The translations under genes were made by a program, and so were the position numbers. DNA of 64,000 nucleotides, from contig JAUIKM010000010.1 in NCBI GenBank assembly GCA_030430495.1, forward strand, positions 62,001 through 126,000, in the 5' to 3' direction. How positions within the stretch are numbered: the first letter of the stretch is position 1; each line of letters begins with the position of its first letter. A model generated the notes under the pieces. The model did not search any database, was not told the origin of the DNA, and saw nothing but the letters and a program-made list of their open reading frames with translations. Positions 42,176 to 51,621 of the stretch are shown piece after piece. Source of the DNA: a bacterium (GTDB taxonomy: Bacteria; Bacteroidota; Ignavibacteria; Kapaibacteriales; UBA7675).

Positions 42176-43252
42176 TCAACGCTCGACGTCCAGCTCGTCG
42201 GCCATGTCTTCGTCGATTTCGGCGTCCTCGCTCTCCTGCCCGGAATTGAACAAGGCATCGGCAAAGCTGCGCGAATCGAAGTGCTGCAGGTCGGCAATCT
42301 GCTCGCCGACGCCGATGTAACGCACGGGGATTTTGAACTCGTTGGCAATGGCAATCACCACGCCGCCCTTGGCCGTGCCGTCGAGTTTGGTCAGGACCAG
42401 ACCGGTGATCGGCACAACTTTCATGAACTCGCGCGCCTGCTGGATGGCGTTCTGGCCGGTCGTGGCGTCCAGCACGAGGAAGACTTCGTCCGGCGCGCTG
42501 TCTTTGAGTTTTTTCATGACGCGACCGATTTTTTCGAGCTCTTTCATCAGCTCGACTTTGTTGTGCAGCCGACCGGCGGTGTCGATGATCACCACGTCGG
42601 CCTCGCGCGATTGGGCGGCCTGCACGGTGTCGTAGGCCACGGCGGCGGGGTCCGCGCCCTGATGTTGTTTGACGATGTCCACGCCGGCGCGCTGCGCCCA
42701 GACCTCGAGCTGTTCATTGGCGGCGGCGCGGTAGGTGTCGGCCGCGCCGATCACGACTTTTTTACCGCCTTCGCGGTAGTTGTGCGCCAGCTTGCCGATG
42801 CTCGTGGTTTTGCCGACGCCGTTGACGCCGACGACCATGATGACGTGCGGGCGTCCCTCGGGCGGCACGCTGAAGGTGCGGTCGAGTTCGCTGGACGGCG
42901 ATTTGACGAGGATTTCAGATATCTCGTCCTTGATGATTTCGTAGAGTTTGACGGCGTCCTGAATGTGTTCCTTGCGGACTTTGCGGCGCACGTTGTCGAT
43001 AATTTCCGTCGTGGTCGTCACGCCGATATCAGCGGTGATCAGGATTTCTTCGATTTCTTCGAGCAGGTTCTCATCGATCTTGCGGCCGGCGCCAAGCACG
43101 CGCGAAAGTTTGTTGGCCAGGCCGGTGCGGGTTTTGGCCAGCCCCTCTTTCAGGCGGTCGAGTTTGAGCGCTTTTTTGGCGCCTACGGCGACGTTTTTGG
43201 CGCTTTCGGCGACGGACGAGACCTTTTTCTTGATTTTATCGAACAAACCCAT
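42176..43252 (-). CDS. ftsY: Signal recognition particle receptor FtsY
   Basis: ATG 43252 (MGLFDKIKKKVSS) gives 358 residues. FtsY is the membrane-associated GTPase that docks SRP-ribosome complexes at the Sec translocon. The helical N domain is followed by the G domain: VMVVGVNGVGKTTSIGKLA (P-loop), AADTYRAAANEQL, VVIIDTAGRLHNK, LVLTKLDGTAKGG and IRYIGVGE-type closing motif (VRYIGVGEQIADLQHF). The long acidic A domain of E. coli FtsY is missing, as in many phyla. The C-terminus carries an acidic tail. It lies 94 bases downstream of pgsA. Confidence 0.96.
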   Translation of the reverse strand: MGLFDKIKKKVSSVAESAKNVAVGAKKALKLDRLKEGLAKTRTGLANKLSRVLGAGRKIDENLLEEIEEILITADIGVTTTTEIIDNVRRKVRKEHIQDAVKLYEIIKDEISEILVKSPSSELDRTFSVPPEGRPHVIMVVGVNGVGKTTSIGKLAHNYREGGKKVVIGAADTYRAAANEQLEVWAQRAGVDIVKQHQGADPAAVAYDTVQAAQSREADVVIIDTAGRLHNKVELMKELEKIGRVMKKLKDSAPDEVFLVLDATTGQNAIQQAREFMKVVPITGLVLTKLDGTAKGGVVIAIANEFKIPVRYIGVGEQIADLQHFDSRSFADALFNSGQESEDAEIDEDMADELDVER

Positions 43253-43346
43253 GCGACAACTCCACAACAGAAAGAAAAGAAGCGAGACGGTGCTCACGAA
43301 TGTGAAAGGAGCACAGACGAACTCCGTGATGCATTGTTTCCGCCGA

Positions 43347-43880
43347 TCAAAGCGAGGGCGATTTTAGGCGCATTTGCCGCACCATCCGCGACCCATAGAC
43401 GCCGAGCGAGGCGACCATGAGAAAAATGGCGAGCAATTGCGAAGCCAGTTCAAGCCAGGGCGCAACGCTAAAAACTGTCAGAAGCAGGCTGATACCGATG
43501 GCCACCACGGCCGCCTTGCCGGTGTAGTTGGACGGCGGAACGCGTTGCATGCGGCGGCTGACGACAATGCCCGCAATGAGAATGAGCAGATCGCGCGCCA
43601 GAATAGCGCCTGCAAACCACCATGCCAGGCTGCCTTTCAGCAGCAGAACGACCACGGCCGCACCGACGAAGACTTTATCGGCCAGCGGGTCGATGACTTT
43701 ACCGAGTTCGCTGATTTCGCCGCGTTTGCGGGCCACGTAGCCGTCCAGGATGTCGCTCAGGTAAGCCAGCACGCCAATGCCGACAGCCACAAACGAGCGG
43801 TCGGTCCAGAGCGCCCAGGCCATCGGAGCCACGAGCAGCAGGCGGACAAAGCTGATAATGTTGGATACGGTCAGTTGCAT
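43347..43880 (-). CDS. pgsA: CDP-diacylglycerol-glycerol-3-phosphate 3-phosphatidyltransferase
   Basis: This 177-residue integral membrane protein makes phosphatidylglycerol phosphate. The CDP-alcohol phosphotransferase signature is intact: DGYVARKRGEISELGKVIDP followed by LADK (DG-x2-AR-x8-G-x3-D-x3-D). The N-terminus NIISFVRLLLVAPMAW fits PgsA. About four to six membrane spans are visible. Its ATG overlaps the symporter stop (TGATG), giving coupled translation. PgsA is favoured over other family members by length and the N-terminal motif. Confidence 0.9.
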   Translation of the reverse strand: MQLTVSNIISFVRLLLVAPMAWALWTDRSFVAVGIGVLAYLSDILDGYVARKRGEISELGKVIDPLADKVFVGAAVVVLLLKGSLAWWFAGAILARDLLILIAGIVVSRRMQRVPPSNYTGKAAVVAIGISLLLTVFSVAPWLELASQLLAIFLMVASLGVYGSRMVRQMRLKSPSL

Positions 43881-45304
43881 CAGCGTCCTTGCGGTAATAC
43901 GTGCGGGCGGCGCACCAGCCCCGCAGCCAGAAACAGCAGCGCGGTCAGCAGCCCGGGATACATCGGTTCGGTCGCCGCCAGCCAGACCGGCAGCGCGTCG
44001 GCCGCCAGGCGTGTAAGAACAATCCAGCCCAGCGAAACGCCGGAAGCCGTCAGCATCAACGGCGCAGAAATGCCCGGTCTGAGCGACCAGCGCGAACTGA
44101 AGCTCAGGAGAAGCGGAAAGAGCAGGCCGGGAATTGCGACCGAAGCGGTCAGATACAGCAAACTTACAACCGATTCGCCCATCAGCGCCAATGCAACGGC
44201 AAAGAATGCGGCAATCGCGATGCCGATGCGGCTCAGGCGCGTGGCGTCCGCATCCGAATTTTCAGCGCGCAACGGGCGCAGCAGGTCGTTGCCGATCGTC
44301 ACGCCGCTGATGAATCCGAGGCTGTCCAGGGTCGACATGACGGTCGAGAGCAGCCCGACCACAAAGAGTCCCTTGACGACGGAGGGCAGCACCGCATCGC
44401 CCAGGAGAGGCAGCGAAGCCAGCGGGTCGTCGGTGACAATGTAGGCGCGCGCATAGAGGCCGCAGAGCAGCACCAGCGTGTCAAAAACCACCCAGAAACC
44501 CATTGAGACAAAGATGCCGTTGCGCGCCGTGCGGGCGTCTTTGGCCGCGGCGCAGCGCTGGTGAAAGGTCGGGTCGACGAAAGTAAACAGGGCGAGCATG
44601 TACCAGACGAGCAGGTACTGCCAGGAGAATCCGCCGGTGGGATCCAGGTGCGAAGCCGGCAGGTCGTGCAGCATCCGCCCGGGCGGACCGTAGAAATCGA
44701 CGGTAAACCAGAGCAGCAGAGCAAAACCGAGGTACATCAGCATGAACTGCAGCACATCGGTGTAGACGCCGCCGCGCAGCCCGCCGACGAGCAGATAACT
44801 GAGCGAAAAAACCGCCGCAAGCACGACGCAGAGCCAACGCTCCCAGCCGGTTATCAGCTCGACCAGCACGCCGACCGTCAGCAGATAACTGGCCGGAATG
44901 GTGATGATCAGCACCAGAAATGCCGCCACGCGCGCCGGACCGCGACCCAGCGACGCGCCGATCTGCTCGGGAATCGTGACGTGTTCGGAGCTGCGCACGC
45001 GCCGCGCCAGAAAGAGCGCAAACAGGAAAGAACTGATGTAGTAAGGCAGCATGAAACAGATCCATGCCACCACGCCGCCGGAGTAAATGAACTCGCCCAC
45101 GCCGAGGATCGCGCCGTAGAAGGTCGCCACCAGCGTCATGACGAACAACGGCAGCGTCAGCCGCCGGCCGGCCAGGATGAACTCCACGCGCGAATCGCCT
45201 GCGGCGTCCGTTTTGGCGCGCCGCCGCGCAATCACAAAACCGGCGAGCTGGATTGCCACGAAGTAGAGCAGGATCAGGACGAGATCGGCCGGACTGAGGG
45301 ACAC
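43880..45304 (-). CDS. Sodium:solute symporter family transporter
   Basis: The 474-residue protein has about thirteen membrane spans in the SSS (LeuT-fold) pattern. It starts SPADLVLILLYFVAIQLAG, has FILAGRRLTLPLFVMTLVAT in the first helices (unwound TM1 region), LLVGGLRGGVYTDVLQFML (family signature) and LSTVMSTLDSLGFISG near the sodium site of TM8. It imports a solute with Na+; the solute cannot be read. It starts the set symporter-pgsA-ftsY-MEMO, with a terminator just upstream at 45348. Confidence 0.88.
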   Translation of the reverse strand: MSLSPADLVLILLYFVAIQLAGFVIARRRAKTDAAGDSRVEFILAGRRLTLPLFVMTLVATFYGAILGVGEFIYSGGVVAWICFMLPYYISSFLFALFLARRVRSSEHVTIPEQIGASLGRGPARVAAFLVLIITIPASYLLTVGVLVELITGWERWLCVVLAAVFSLSYLLVGGLRGGVYTDVLQFMLMYLGFALLLWFTVDFYGPPGRMLHDLPASHLDPTGGFSWQYLLVWYMLALFTFVDPTFHQRCAAAKDARTARNGIFVSMGFWVVFDTLVLLCGLYARAYIVTDDPLASLPLLGDAVLPSVVKGLFVVGLLSTVMSTLDSLGFISGVTIGNDLLRPLRAENSDADATRLSRIGIAIAAFFAVALALMGESVVSLLYLTASVAIPGLLFPLLLSFSSRWSLRPGISAPLMLTASGVSLGWIVLTRLAADALPVWLAATEPMYPGLLTALLFLAAGLVRRPHVLPQGR

Positions 45305-45347
45305 GGTTCAACCTGTGCGGATGAAATGCGGCGGGCGGATGCCCGGC

Positions 45348-45380
45348 AAAACAAAAACCCCACGGCGCGGAGCCGTGAGG
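45348..45380 (-). terminator. Rho-independent terminator of the epimerase gene
   Basis: On the minus strand CCTCACGGC pairs with GCCGTGGGG around TCCGC, with one mismatch, and TTTTTGTTTT follows. It separates the epimerase transcript from the symporter gene. Confidence 0.85.
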
Positions 45381-45455
45381 TTTGTTCGTGATTTTGGATG
45401 CGTCGCCACCGAACAGCGGTGCACGACGGCGATCTGCGGACTTCGGCTGCGCGGC

Positions 45456-46379
45456 TCAGGCCTGGTTTTCGCGGAACCACTCGATCGTTTTGATCAGGCC
45501 CTTTTCCAGGTTCGTCTCGGGTTTCCAGCCGAGCGCTTTAAGCAGCTTGCGATGTGAGCAGACGCTGCGCTCCTGTTCGCCTTCCTGCGCGGGACCGTAG
45601 ACTTCCCCCGCGTCCGACCCCATGCGATACTTCAGGATGCGGAAGATCGTGTTGACGCTGTGTTCCTCGCTGGTCGAGCAGTTGTAGATGCCCTTGGCTT
45701 TTTCGTCCAGCGCCAGCACGTTGGCGCGCACCACGTCATCGATGTAGTTGTAGTCGCGCGTCTGCGTTCCGTCGCCGTAGATGACGGGCTGTTCGCCGGC
45801 CAGCAACTTGCTGATGAAAATCGCCACCACGCCGGCTTCACCTTTTGGATTCTGGCGCGGGCCGTACACGTTGGTGTAGCGGAAGATCACGTGCTCGATG
45901 TTGTGAATGGTCTTGTAGTAGACCAGGTATTTCTCATTGGCCAGCTTGGACACGCCGTAGGGCGAGCAGGGCCGTTTGGGATGGCGTTCGTCCGCGGGGA
46001 AATACTTTTGCTCGCCATAGATTGCGCCGCCCGTGGACGAAAAGATGATTTTCTTGATGCCGGTTTCGCGGGCCGCCTCGTAGAGGTTGATACCGCCAAT
46101 GATATTCACCTGCGCGTCAAAACCCGGTTCGCGCACGGACTCGCGTACATTGGCCTGGGCCGCGTGATGGCTCAGGATGTCGAAACGCTCTTCCTCAAAG
46201 ATCTCGGGGATCTCGGGATCAGTGATATCGATTTCAATGAAACGCGCTTTGGGATTGACATTTTCCTTTTTGCCGGTCGACAGGTTGTCGATAACGACAA
46301 CTTCGTGCCCTTCTTCGATGTACGCATCGACGATGTGAGAGCCGATGAAACCGGCGCCTCCGGTAACAGCGATTTTCAT
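45456..46379 (-). CDS. NAD-dependent nucleotide-sugar epimerase (UDP-glucose 4-epimerase type)
   Basis: This is a 307-residue extended SDR. The NAD loop is MKIAVTGGAGFIGSHIVD. The catalytic triad region has FSSTGGAIYGE and SPYGVSKLANEKY (YxxxK), with NVYGPRQNP and TQTRDYNYIDDV typical of GalE-like and related enzymes. It probably interconverts UDP-sugars for surface glycans. The exact sugar (glucose, N-acetylglucosamine or a uronate) cannot be assigned. It stands alone, with a good terminator. Confidence 0.88.
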   Translation of the reverse strand: MKIAVTGGAGFIGSHIVDAYIEEGHEVVVIDNLSTGKKENVNPKARFIEIDITDPEIPEIFEEERFDILSHHAAQANVRESVREPGFDAQVNIIGGINLYEAARETGIKKIIFSSTGGAIYGEQKYFPADERHPKRPCSPYGVSKLANEKYLVYYKTIHNIEHVIFRYTNVYGPRQNPKGEAGVVAIFISKLLAGEQPVIYGDGTQTRDYNYIDDVVRANVLALDEKAKGIYNCSTSEEHSVNTIFRILKYRMGSDAGEVYGPAQEGEQERSVCSHRKLLKALGWKPETNLEKGLIKTIEWFRENQA

Positions 46380-46799
46380 AATCCTTCTCTACTCCATTCT
46401 GCTTGACATATCCGTTGTCAGAAAATGCACATGCGGGCTTCCGTCGCACCGTCGATGCGCCGCAAACCGGAAACTCCGTCCGCACTCTGCGGATATGACC
46501 GCACAGCCGACATTGTTCACATGTTCTGAAACCGGGTACGGCGTTGCGCCCAGCGCTTGATTTCACGCGGGATACGACTTTGACTGCCGCCCGGTTTTGC
46601 AGTCCATGACAATCGCGAAAGTCGGCAGGTCGATTTCATGCGGCCAGGCAAGGTGCGGCCCCGGTGAGTGGATCAATTCGACCTGATCGCGCATCATCAC
46701 GGCGATGAATTTAGCTACTGCAAGTCTCAATATACAGCGAAGTGCGCACATGACCAGCGGCGCACCGGAGGTAAAAAGCGGCGCACATGCGCGGAGCCA
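46380..46799. other. Intergenic region, nothing identified
   Basis: This 420-base gap lies between purD (3' end) and the epimerase start. A 62-codon minus ORF (46563-46751) has no supporting context. I see no RNA gene or terminator with a T-run. Confidence 0.4.
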
Positions 46800-48092
46800 T
46801 TATCCCAGAGCCCGGCGCGCGATGTCCCGGCGGTACATCATGTTCTCAAAATGCACTTTGTGCAGCGCCTCGTACGCGCCCGCGACGGCTTCTTCCACCG
46901 TCGCCGCCTGGCCGCAGATGGCCAGCACGCGGCCGCCGTTCGTCACCAGCGCGCCCTCGGCATCGATTTTTGTTCCGGCGTGATAAACCTGCGAATCGTC
47001 CAGGTGTTCCAGTCCCTCAATCACATGGCCTTTGGAATAGGAGCCGGGATAACCGCCCGAAGCCAGAACCACGCAGCAGCGGAATCCTTTGGCCACGCTC
47101 GCGACCGCCGTTGTATCCAGGGCTCCGCGCGCCGCGCTGTACAGCAGACGCGTCACGTCGCCCTCCACCAGGTCCAGCACCACCTGCGCCTCGGGATCGC
47201 CCAGCCGCACGTTGAATTCCACCACGGAGACGTCGCCCGCGTCGTCGATCATCAGACCGCAGAACAGGCAGCCGACAAATGGCATGCCCTCGGCGCGCAT
47301 GCCGCGCAGAACCGGCTCTATCACGCGCTCGCGCACACGCTGCATCACTTCGTCCGTCACGACGGGAGCGGGAGCATAGGCGCCCATGCCGCCGGTGTTT
47401 GGTCCTTTGTCGTCGTCAAAGGCGCGTTTGTGGTCCTGCGCCGCCGCCAGCGTGATGTAGTTCTCACCGTCGCAGATGGCAAAGACGGAAGCTTCCTGGC
47501 CGTCGAGAAATTCTTCCACCACAACGGTGGCCCCGGCGTCGCCGAAGCGGCCCGTAAAAAAGTCGTCTATTTCAACTACGGCGGCAGCGGCGTCTTCACA
47601 TATCACCACGCCTTTGCCCGCCGCCAGTCCGTCGGCCTTGAGCACGACTTTGCCGCTGAGCGTTGCCAGGTATTCGCGCGCGGCGGCAGTCTGCGAGCTG
47701 TCGAACACGCGATAGGCGGCCGTCGGCACGCCGTGGCGGCGCATGAATTCCTTGCTGAATTTTTTGGAGGCTTCCAGCTGGGCGGCGGCGCTGGACGGAC
47801 CAAAAACGGCGATGCCCGCGGCGCGCAGCACGTCGGCCATGCCCGCGGCCAGCGGCTGTTCCGGCCCGACCACCACCAGGTCGATTGCCTGCGCACGGCA
47901 GTAGTCGGCCAGTGCGGCATGATCATTCATGTCGATGGCGACGGCCGCGGCGGCCAGTTTGTCGATACCGGGGTTGCCGGGCGCGGCGTGCAGTTCCACA
48001 CGACGGGCGGAACGACAGAGGGCGCGCGCCAGAGCGTGTTCACGCCCGCCGCCGCCGACGAGGACCACGCGCATATCGGAATTTTCACTCAT
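46800..48092 (-). CDS. purD: Phosphoribosylamine-glycine ligase
   Basis: ATG 48092 is preferred because GGGGAG lies eight bases upstream, giving 430 residues; ATG 48074 is an alternative. The enzyme joins glycine to phosphoribosylamine with ATP in purine synthesis. PurD features run in order: [40 protein letters not shown]-grasp [50 protein letters not shown] and [16 protein letters not shown]. Length is standard. It lies 103 bases downstream of an SDR gene. Confidence 0.96.
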   Translation of the reverse strand: MSENSDMRVVLVGGGGREHALARALCRSARRVELHAAPGNPGIDKLAAAAVAIDMNDHAALADYCRAQAIDLVVVGPEQPLAAGMADVLRAAGIAVFGPSSAAAQLEASKKFSKEFMRRHGVPTAAYRVFDSSQTAAAREYLATLSGKVVLKADGLAAGKGVVICEDAAAAVVEIDDFFTGRFGDAGATVVVEEFLDGQEASVFAICDGENYITLAAAQDHKRAFDDDKGPNTGGMGAYAPAPVVTDEVMQRVRERVIEPVLRGMRAEGMPFVGCLFCGLMIDDAGDVSVVEFNVRLGDPEAQVVLDLVEGDVTRLLYSAARGALDTTAVASVAKGFRCCVVLASGGYPGSYSKGHVIEGLEHLDDSQVYHAGTKIDAEGALVTNGGRVLAICGQAATVEEAVAGAYEALHKVHFENMMYRRDIARRALG

Positions 48093-48195
48093 GGTTTTTC
48101 TCCCCGAGCTATTGCTGTCTGAACTGAAAACCTGGCTGACTTTGTTCATGTGTTTGGCGCCGCGACGCATGGAGACGCGCCGCGGGAATTGACGC

Positions 48196-48903
48196 TTACC
48201 ACTCCAGCTCGCGGCCGGCGTAATCAAAGAAGCGGCCGTTGTGAGTGTCCACGGCGGCCTGACGCATCACCTCGATAATTCCGCCGGCGGACTCGGCTAC
48301 GGCCAGGGTCGCCTGTGGGCCGCCCATGTCCGTCCGCGCCCAGCCCGGATGTATCGCCAGCGTGACGATGCCCTCCGACGCCAGCTCAAACGCCATACCG
48401 CGGCAGAATTGGTTCAGCGCCGCCTTGGAAATGCGGTAAGAAGGCAGGCTGCCGCTGTTGTTTAAGTCGATCGACCCCATGATCGATGAAATAAACACCA
48501 GCTTTTTCAGCGTGCCCCGGCGCAGAAAGGGCAAGAATGTCTGCGTGGTCAGGATCGGACCGATCAGGTTAACATCAAGCGAGTTCTGCAATTCGGCGCG
48601 CTGAAGAGTTTCGCCCGATTTTTCGTCGCGGTAGAGCACGCCGGCATTGTTAATCAGGATGTCGACCGAATCGACGCGCGGCTCCAGCGCCGCGGCCATT
48701 GACTGCAAACTCTCCGCACTGCTTACGTCGCAGGGCAGTGCAATCACGCGCTCGGGGTCGTCGGCCTGCATCCGCAGCAATTCAGCCGCGCGGTCCGGAT
48801 CGCGATAACCGCCGACACAGCGGAAACCAAATCCGTAAATCTGTTTAAGTAGTTCAAGGCCGACGCCGCGGTTGGCGCCCGTTATCAGAACTGTTTTTGG
48901 CAT
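48196..48903 (-). CDS. Short-chain dehydrogenase/reductase
   Basis: The 235-residue classical SDR has the cofactor loop VLITGANRGVGLELL, the Asp in CDVSS, NNAGVL, and the catalytic Ser in FISSIMGSI with YRISKAALNQF (YxxxK). C-fA-type endings (IHPGWARTDMGGPQA) point to the carbonyl-reductase-like C-factor/CsgA group common in bacteria. NADP preference is suggested by Arg 12 in the loop. The substrate is unknown. It sits between alaS and purD on the same strand, with gaps of 83 and 103 bases. Confidence 0.85.
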   Translation of the reverse strand: MPKTVLITGANRGVGLELLKQIYGFGFRCVGGYRDPDRAAELLRMQADDPERVIALPCDVSSAESLQSMAAALEPRVDSVDILINNAGVLYRDEKSGETLQRAELQNSLDVNLIGPILTTQTFLPFLRRGTLKKLVFISSIMGSIDLNNSGSLPSYRISKAALNQFCRGMAFELASEGIVTLAIHPGWARTDMGGPQATLAVAESAGGIIEVMRQAAVDTHNGRFFDYAGRELEW

Positions 48904-48986
48904 GTATTTCCCACTGACATGATTTTCTTGTTAGTCTTCACATTGTCAACCGGTCGGGCGTTGAATCTGTTTAATACGCGGCATTC

Positions 48987-51539
48987 TCAGCTGCCGAAGC
49001 CGGCAACCGTATCGACAAAACCGGCGAGCACTTCGTCGAGTTTATCGAGGTCCTTGCCGCCCGCGGTGGCCATGTGCGGTTTTCCGCCGCCGCCGCCGCC
49101 GAGCGCCTTCGCGGCGATGCCCACGAGCTTGCCGGCCGGGTACTGTTTTTTCAGGTCGTCGGTAACAACGCAAACGAGCTGGGCTTTGCCGTCGATTTCA
49201 AGCGCCAGCAGGCCGATACCCCGGGTGGCCAGCGCCGCGCGCAGTTCGTCGCCCAGATTCTTGAGCTGGTCCATTGAGTCGGCGGCGACGCGTTGCGCCA
49301 CGATGCGGATGTCGCCGTGGTTTTTGGCCTGTTTGATGTAGTCGTCTACGCCGCCGGCCAATTCGGCGGCGCGGTGTTTGTCGATCTCTTTCTGCATTTC
49401 GCGGATCTTGCCCTGCAGTTCTTCGACGGTCGACTTCTCTTTGGTGAGGCTCCGCTCCAGTCCGCTGATAAATTGCTGCACACCGACGCCGCTGACGGCT
49501 TCCAGGCGTCGCACGCCGGCGGCGATCGAACTTTCACCGGTGATTTTAAACAGACCGATTTCACTGGTGTTGGCCACGTGTGTGCCGCCGCAGAACTCAA
49601 TCGAGTAGCTGTCGTCGATTGTCACCACGCGCACGCTGTCGCCGTATTTGTCGCCGAAGAACATGCGGACGCCGGGGATGTCGCGCGCCTCGTCGATCGG
49701 CAGTTCCCTTGTCACCACCGGAATAAACTCGCGGATTTTGGCATTGACCATTTCCTCGATCCTGTTTAAGTCGGCGGCATTCGGTTTTTCGAAGTGCGGA
49801 AAGTCGAAGCGCAGATAGTCCGGATGTACGAGCGAACCTTCCTGTTTAATATGGTCGCCCAGCACGCGCCGCAGCGCTTCGTGCAGCAGGTGCGTTGCGC
49901 TGTGGTTGGCGCGGATTCCAGCGCGGCGTGCGCGATCCACGCGCGCCAGCGCGGTGCTGCCTGTCAAGGCTTCGACTTCGCCGTCGATGATGTGCACGAT
50001 TGCGTCGCCGGATTTGCGCACGTCGACGACGTTGTATTCTTCGCCGCCCATCGTGATTATGCCGGTATCGGACACCTGGCCGCCGGATTCCGCGTAAAAC
50101 GGCGTCTCCGCCAGCACCACGCGGTTTTCTTCGGCGTAGAGCACTTCGGACTCGGCGCTTTCCCGCTCGTAGCCGACGAAGGCGGTTTTAACGTCGAGCA
50201 CGGGCACGTCGACTTCCTGGTGGTGCACCTTGCGGGCTTCGCGGCTGCGCGCTTTCTGCTGCGCCATGTGTTCGTCGAATCCGGCCTGATCGACGCCGAT
50301 GCCGCGTTCGCGCGCTATCAGCTCGGTCAGGTCGAGCGGAAAACCAAAGGTGTCGTAGAGCTGGAAGGCATCCGCGCCGGGAACCACCAGTTCTTCCGCG
50401 CCGGCGGCGCGCAGGTTGTTAACAATTTCGTCAAAGCGCTCCAGGCCGCGTTCGAGCGTCTGCAGGAAACTCTCTTCCTCACTGCGCACGACGCGTTCAA
50501 TCATTTCGCGCTGCTGCACGAGTTCGGGGAACACCTCGCCCATCTGATCGCTGAGAACGCCGACGAGTTTAAACATCAGCGGTTCGTTGAACCCGAGGTT
50601 GCGTGCATAGCGCGCGGCGCGGCGCAGGATGCGGCGCAGCACATAACCGCGGCCGGTGTTGCCCGGCAGCGCACCGTCGGCGATTGCAAAGGACAGCGTG
50701 CGGATGTGGTCGGCAATGACGCGCATGGCCGTGCTGTCCGGATCGTCCAGGTCGTGTTTGTACACGCGTCCGCTCAGCTCGCTCAAACGCTGCAACAGCG
50801 GCGCAAATATGTCCGTGTCGTAGTTGGAAGTCTGGTTCTGCAGGATGGCGCAGATGCGTTCAAAACCCATGCCGGTGTCGACGTGGCGTTTGTCCAGCGG
50901 TTTGAGCTCGCCGTCGGGCATGCGGTTAAACTGCATGAACACCAGGTTCCAGATTTCAATAACTTCCTGCACGCCGGCATTGACAAGTTTGGCGCCGCTC
51001 AGGTCGGGCGTGCGGTCGTAGTGAATCTCCGAACAAGGGCCGCAGGGGCCGGTCGCGCCCATCTCCCAGAAGTTGTCTTTGGCGCCGCAGCGGTGAATGC
51101 GGCTCTCCGGCAGGTACTTCTTCCAGATCTCATATGATTCGTCGTCGGTTTCAAACACGGTGGCGTGCAGGCGTTCCACCGACAGGCCCCAGACGTCGAC
51201 GAGCAGCTCCCAGGCCCAGGCGATTGCTTCTTCTTTGTAGTAGTCGCCGAAGCTCCAGTTGCCGAGCATCTCAAAAAAAGTGTGGTGGTAGGTGTCGCGT
51301 CCGACGTCTTCCAGGTCGTTGTGTTTACCGCTGGCGCGGATGCATTTCTGCGTGTCGACGGCGCGCGTGTAGGGGCGCGCGCCGGTAGCCAGGAACACAT
51401 CCTTAAACTGATTCATCCCGGCATTGGTGAACAGCAGCGTCGGGTCGCCGTGCGGAATAACCGGCGCACTCGGCACTTCGCGGTGCTCTTTGCCTTTAAA
51501 AAACTCTATGAATGACCGGCGTACTTCTGATGACTTCAT
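48987..51539 (-). CDS. alaS: Alanyl-tRNA synthetase
   Basis: This full-length enzyme of 850 residues charges tRNA-Ala. Catalytic domain: MKSSEVRRSFIEFFKGKEH, LLFTNAGMNQFKDVF, HHTFFEMLGNWSFGDYYKE, and WNLVFMQFNR in motif 2/3 territory. The editing domain has HSATHLLHEALRRVLG (HxxxH) and EFCGGTHVANT (zinc Cys/His). The C-Ala domain ends GGGGGGKPHMATAGG. It lies 82 bases downstream of the biotin carboxylase gene on the same strand. Confidence 0.97.
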   Translation of the reverse strand: MKSSEVRRSFIEFFKGKEHREVPSAPVIPHGDPTLLFTNAGMNQFKDVFLATGARPYTRAVDTQKCIRASGKHNDLEDVGRDTYHHTFFEMLGNWSFGDYYKEEAIAWAWELLVDVWGLSVERLHATVFETDDESYEIWKKYLPESRIHRCGAKDNFWEMGATGPCGPCSEIHYDRTPDLSGAKLVNAGVQEVIEIWNLVFMQFNRMPDGELKPLDKRHVDTGMGFERICAILQNQTSNYDTDIFAPLLQRLSELSGRVYKHDLDDPDSTAMRVIADHIRTLSFAIADGALPGNTGRGYVLRRILRRAARYARNLGFNEPLMFKLVGVLSDQMGEVFPELVQQREMIERVVRSEEESFLQTLERGLERFDEIVNNLRAAGAEELVVPGADAFQLYDTFGFPLDLTELIARERGIGVDQAGFDEHMAQQKARSREARKVHHQEVDVPVLDVKTAFVGYERESAESEVLYAEENRVVLAETPFYAESGGQVSDTGIITMGGEEYNVVDVRKSGDAIVHIIDGEVEALTGSTALARVDRARRAGIRANHSATHLLHEALRRVLGDHIKQEGSLVHPDYLRFDFPHFEKPNAADLNRIEEMVNAKIREFIPVVTRELPIDEARDIPGVRMFFGDKYGDSVRVVTIDDSYSIEFCGGTHVANTSEIGLFKITGESSIAAGVRRLEAVSGVGVQQFISGLERSLTKEKSTVEELQGKIREMQKEIDKHRAAELAGGVDDYIKQAKNHGDIRIVAQRVAADSMDQLKNLGDELRAALATRGIGLLALEIDGKAQLVCVVTDDLKKQYPAGKLVGIAAKALGGGGGGKPHMATAGGKDLDKLDEVLAGFVDTVAGFGS

Positions 51540-51621
51540 GGTTGTTCAAGCGTAAAAAGTTAACTGACTCTGAACCTGTTTTCGGCTGTGCCGATTCTAC
51601 ATCGATGGTTAACAAAAACAT

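Noticed and set aside
46563-46751. 62-codon minus ORF upstream of purD
   Set aside because: No ribosome site, no partner gene and no recognisable domain; likely chance.
49794-51137. 447-codon plus ORF inside alaS
   Set aside because: Antisense shadow of a clear synthetase; no independent evidence.
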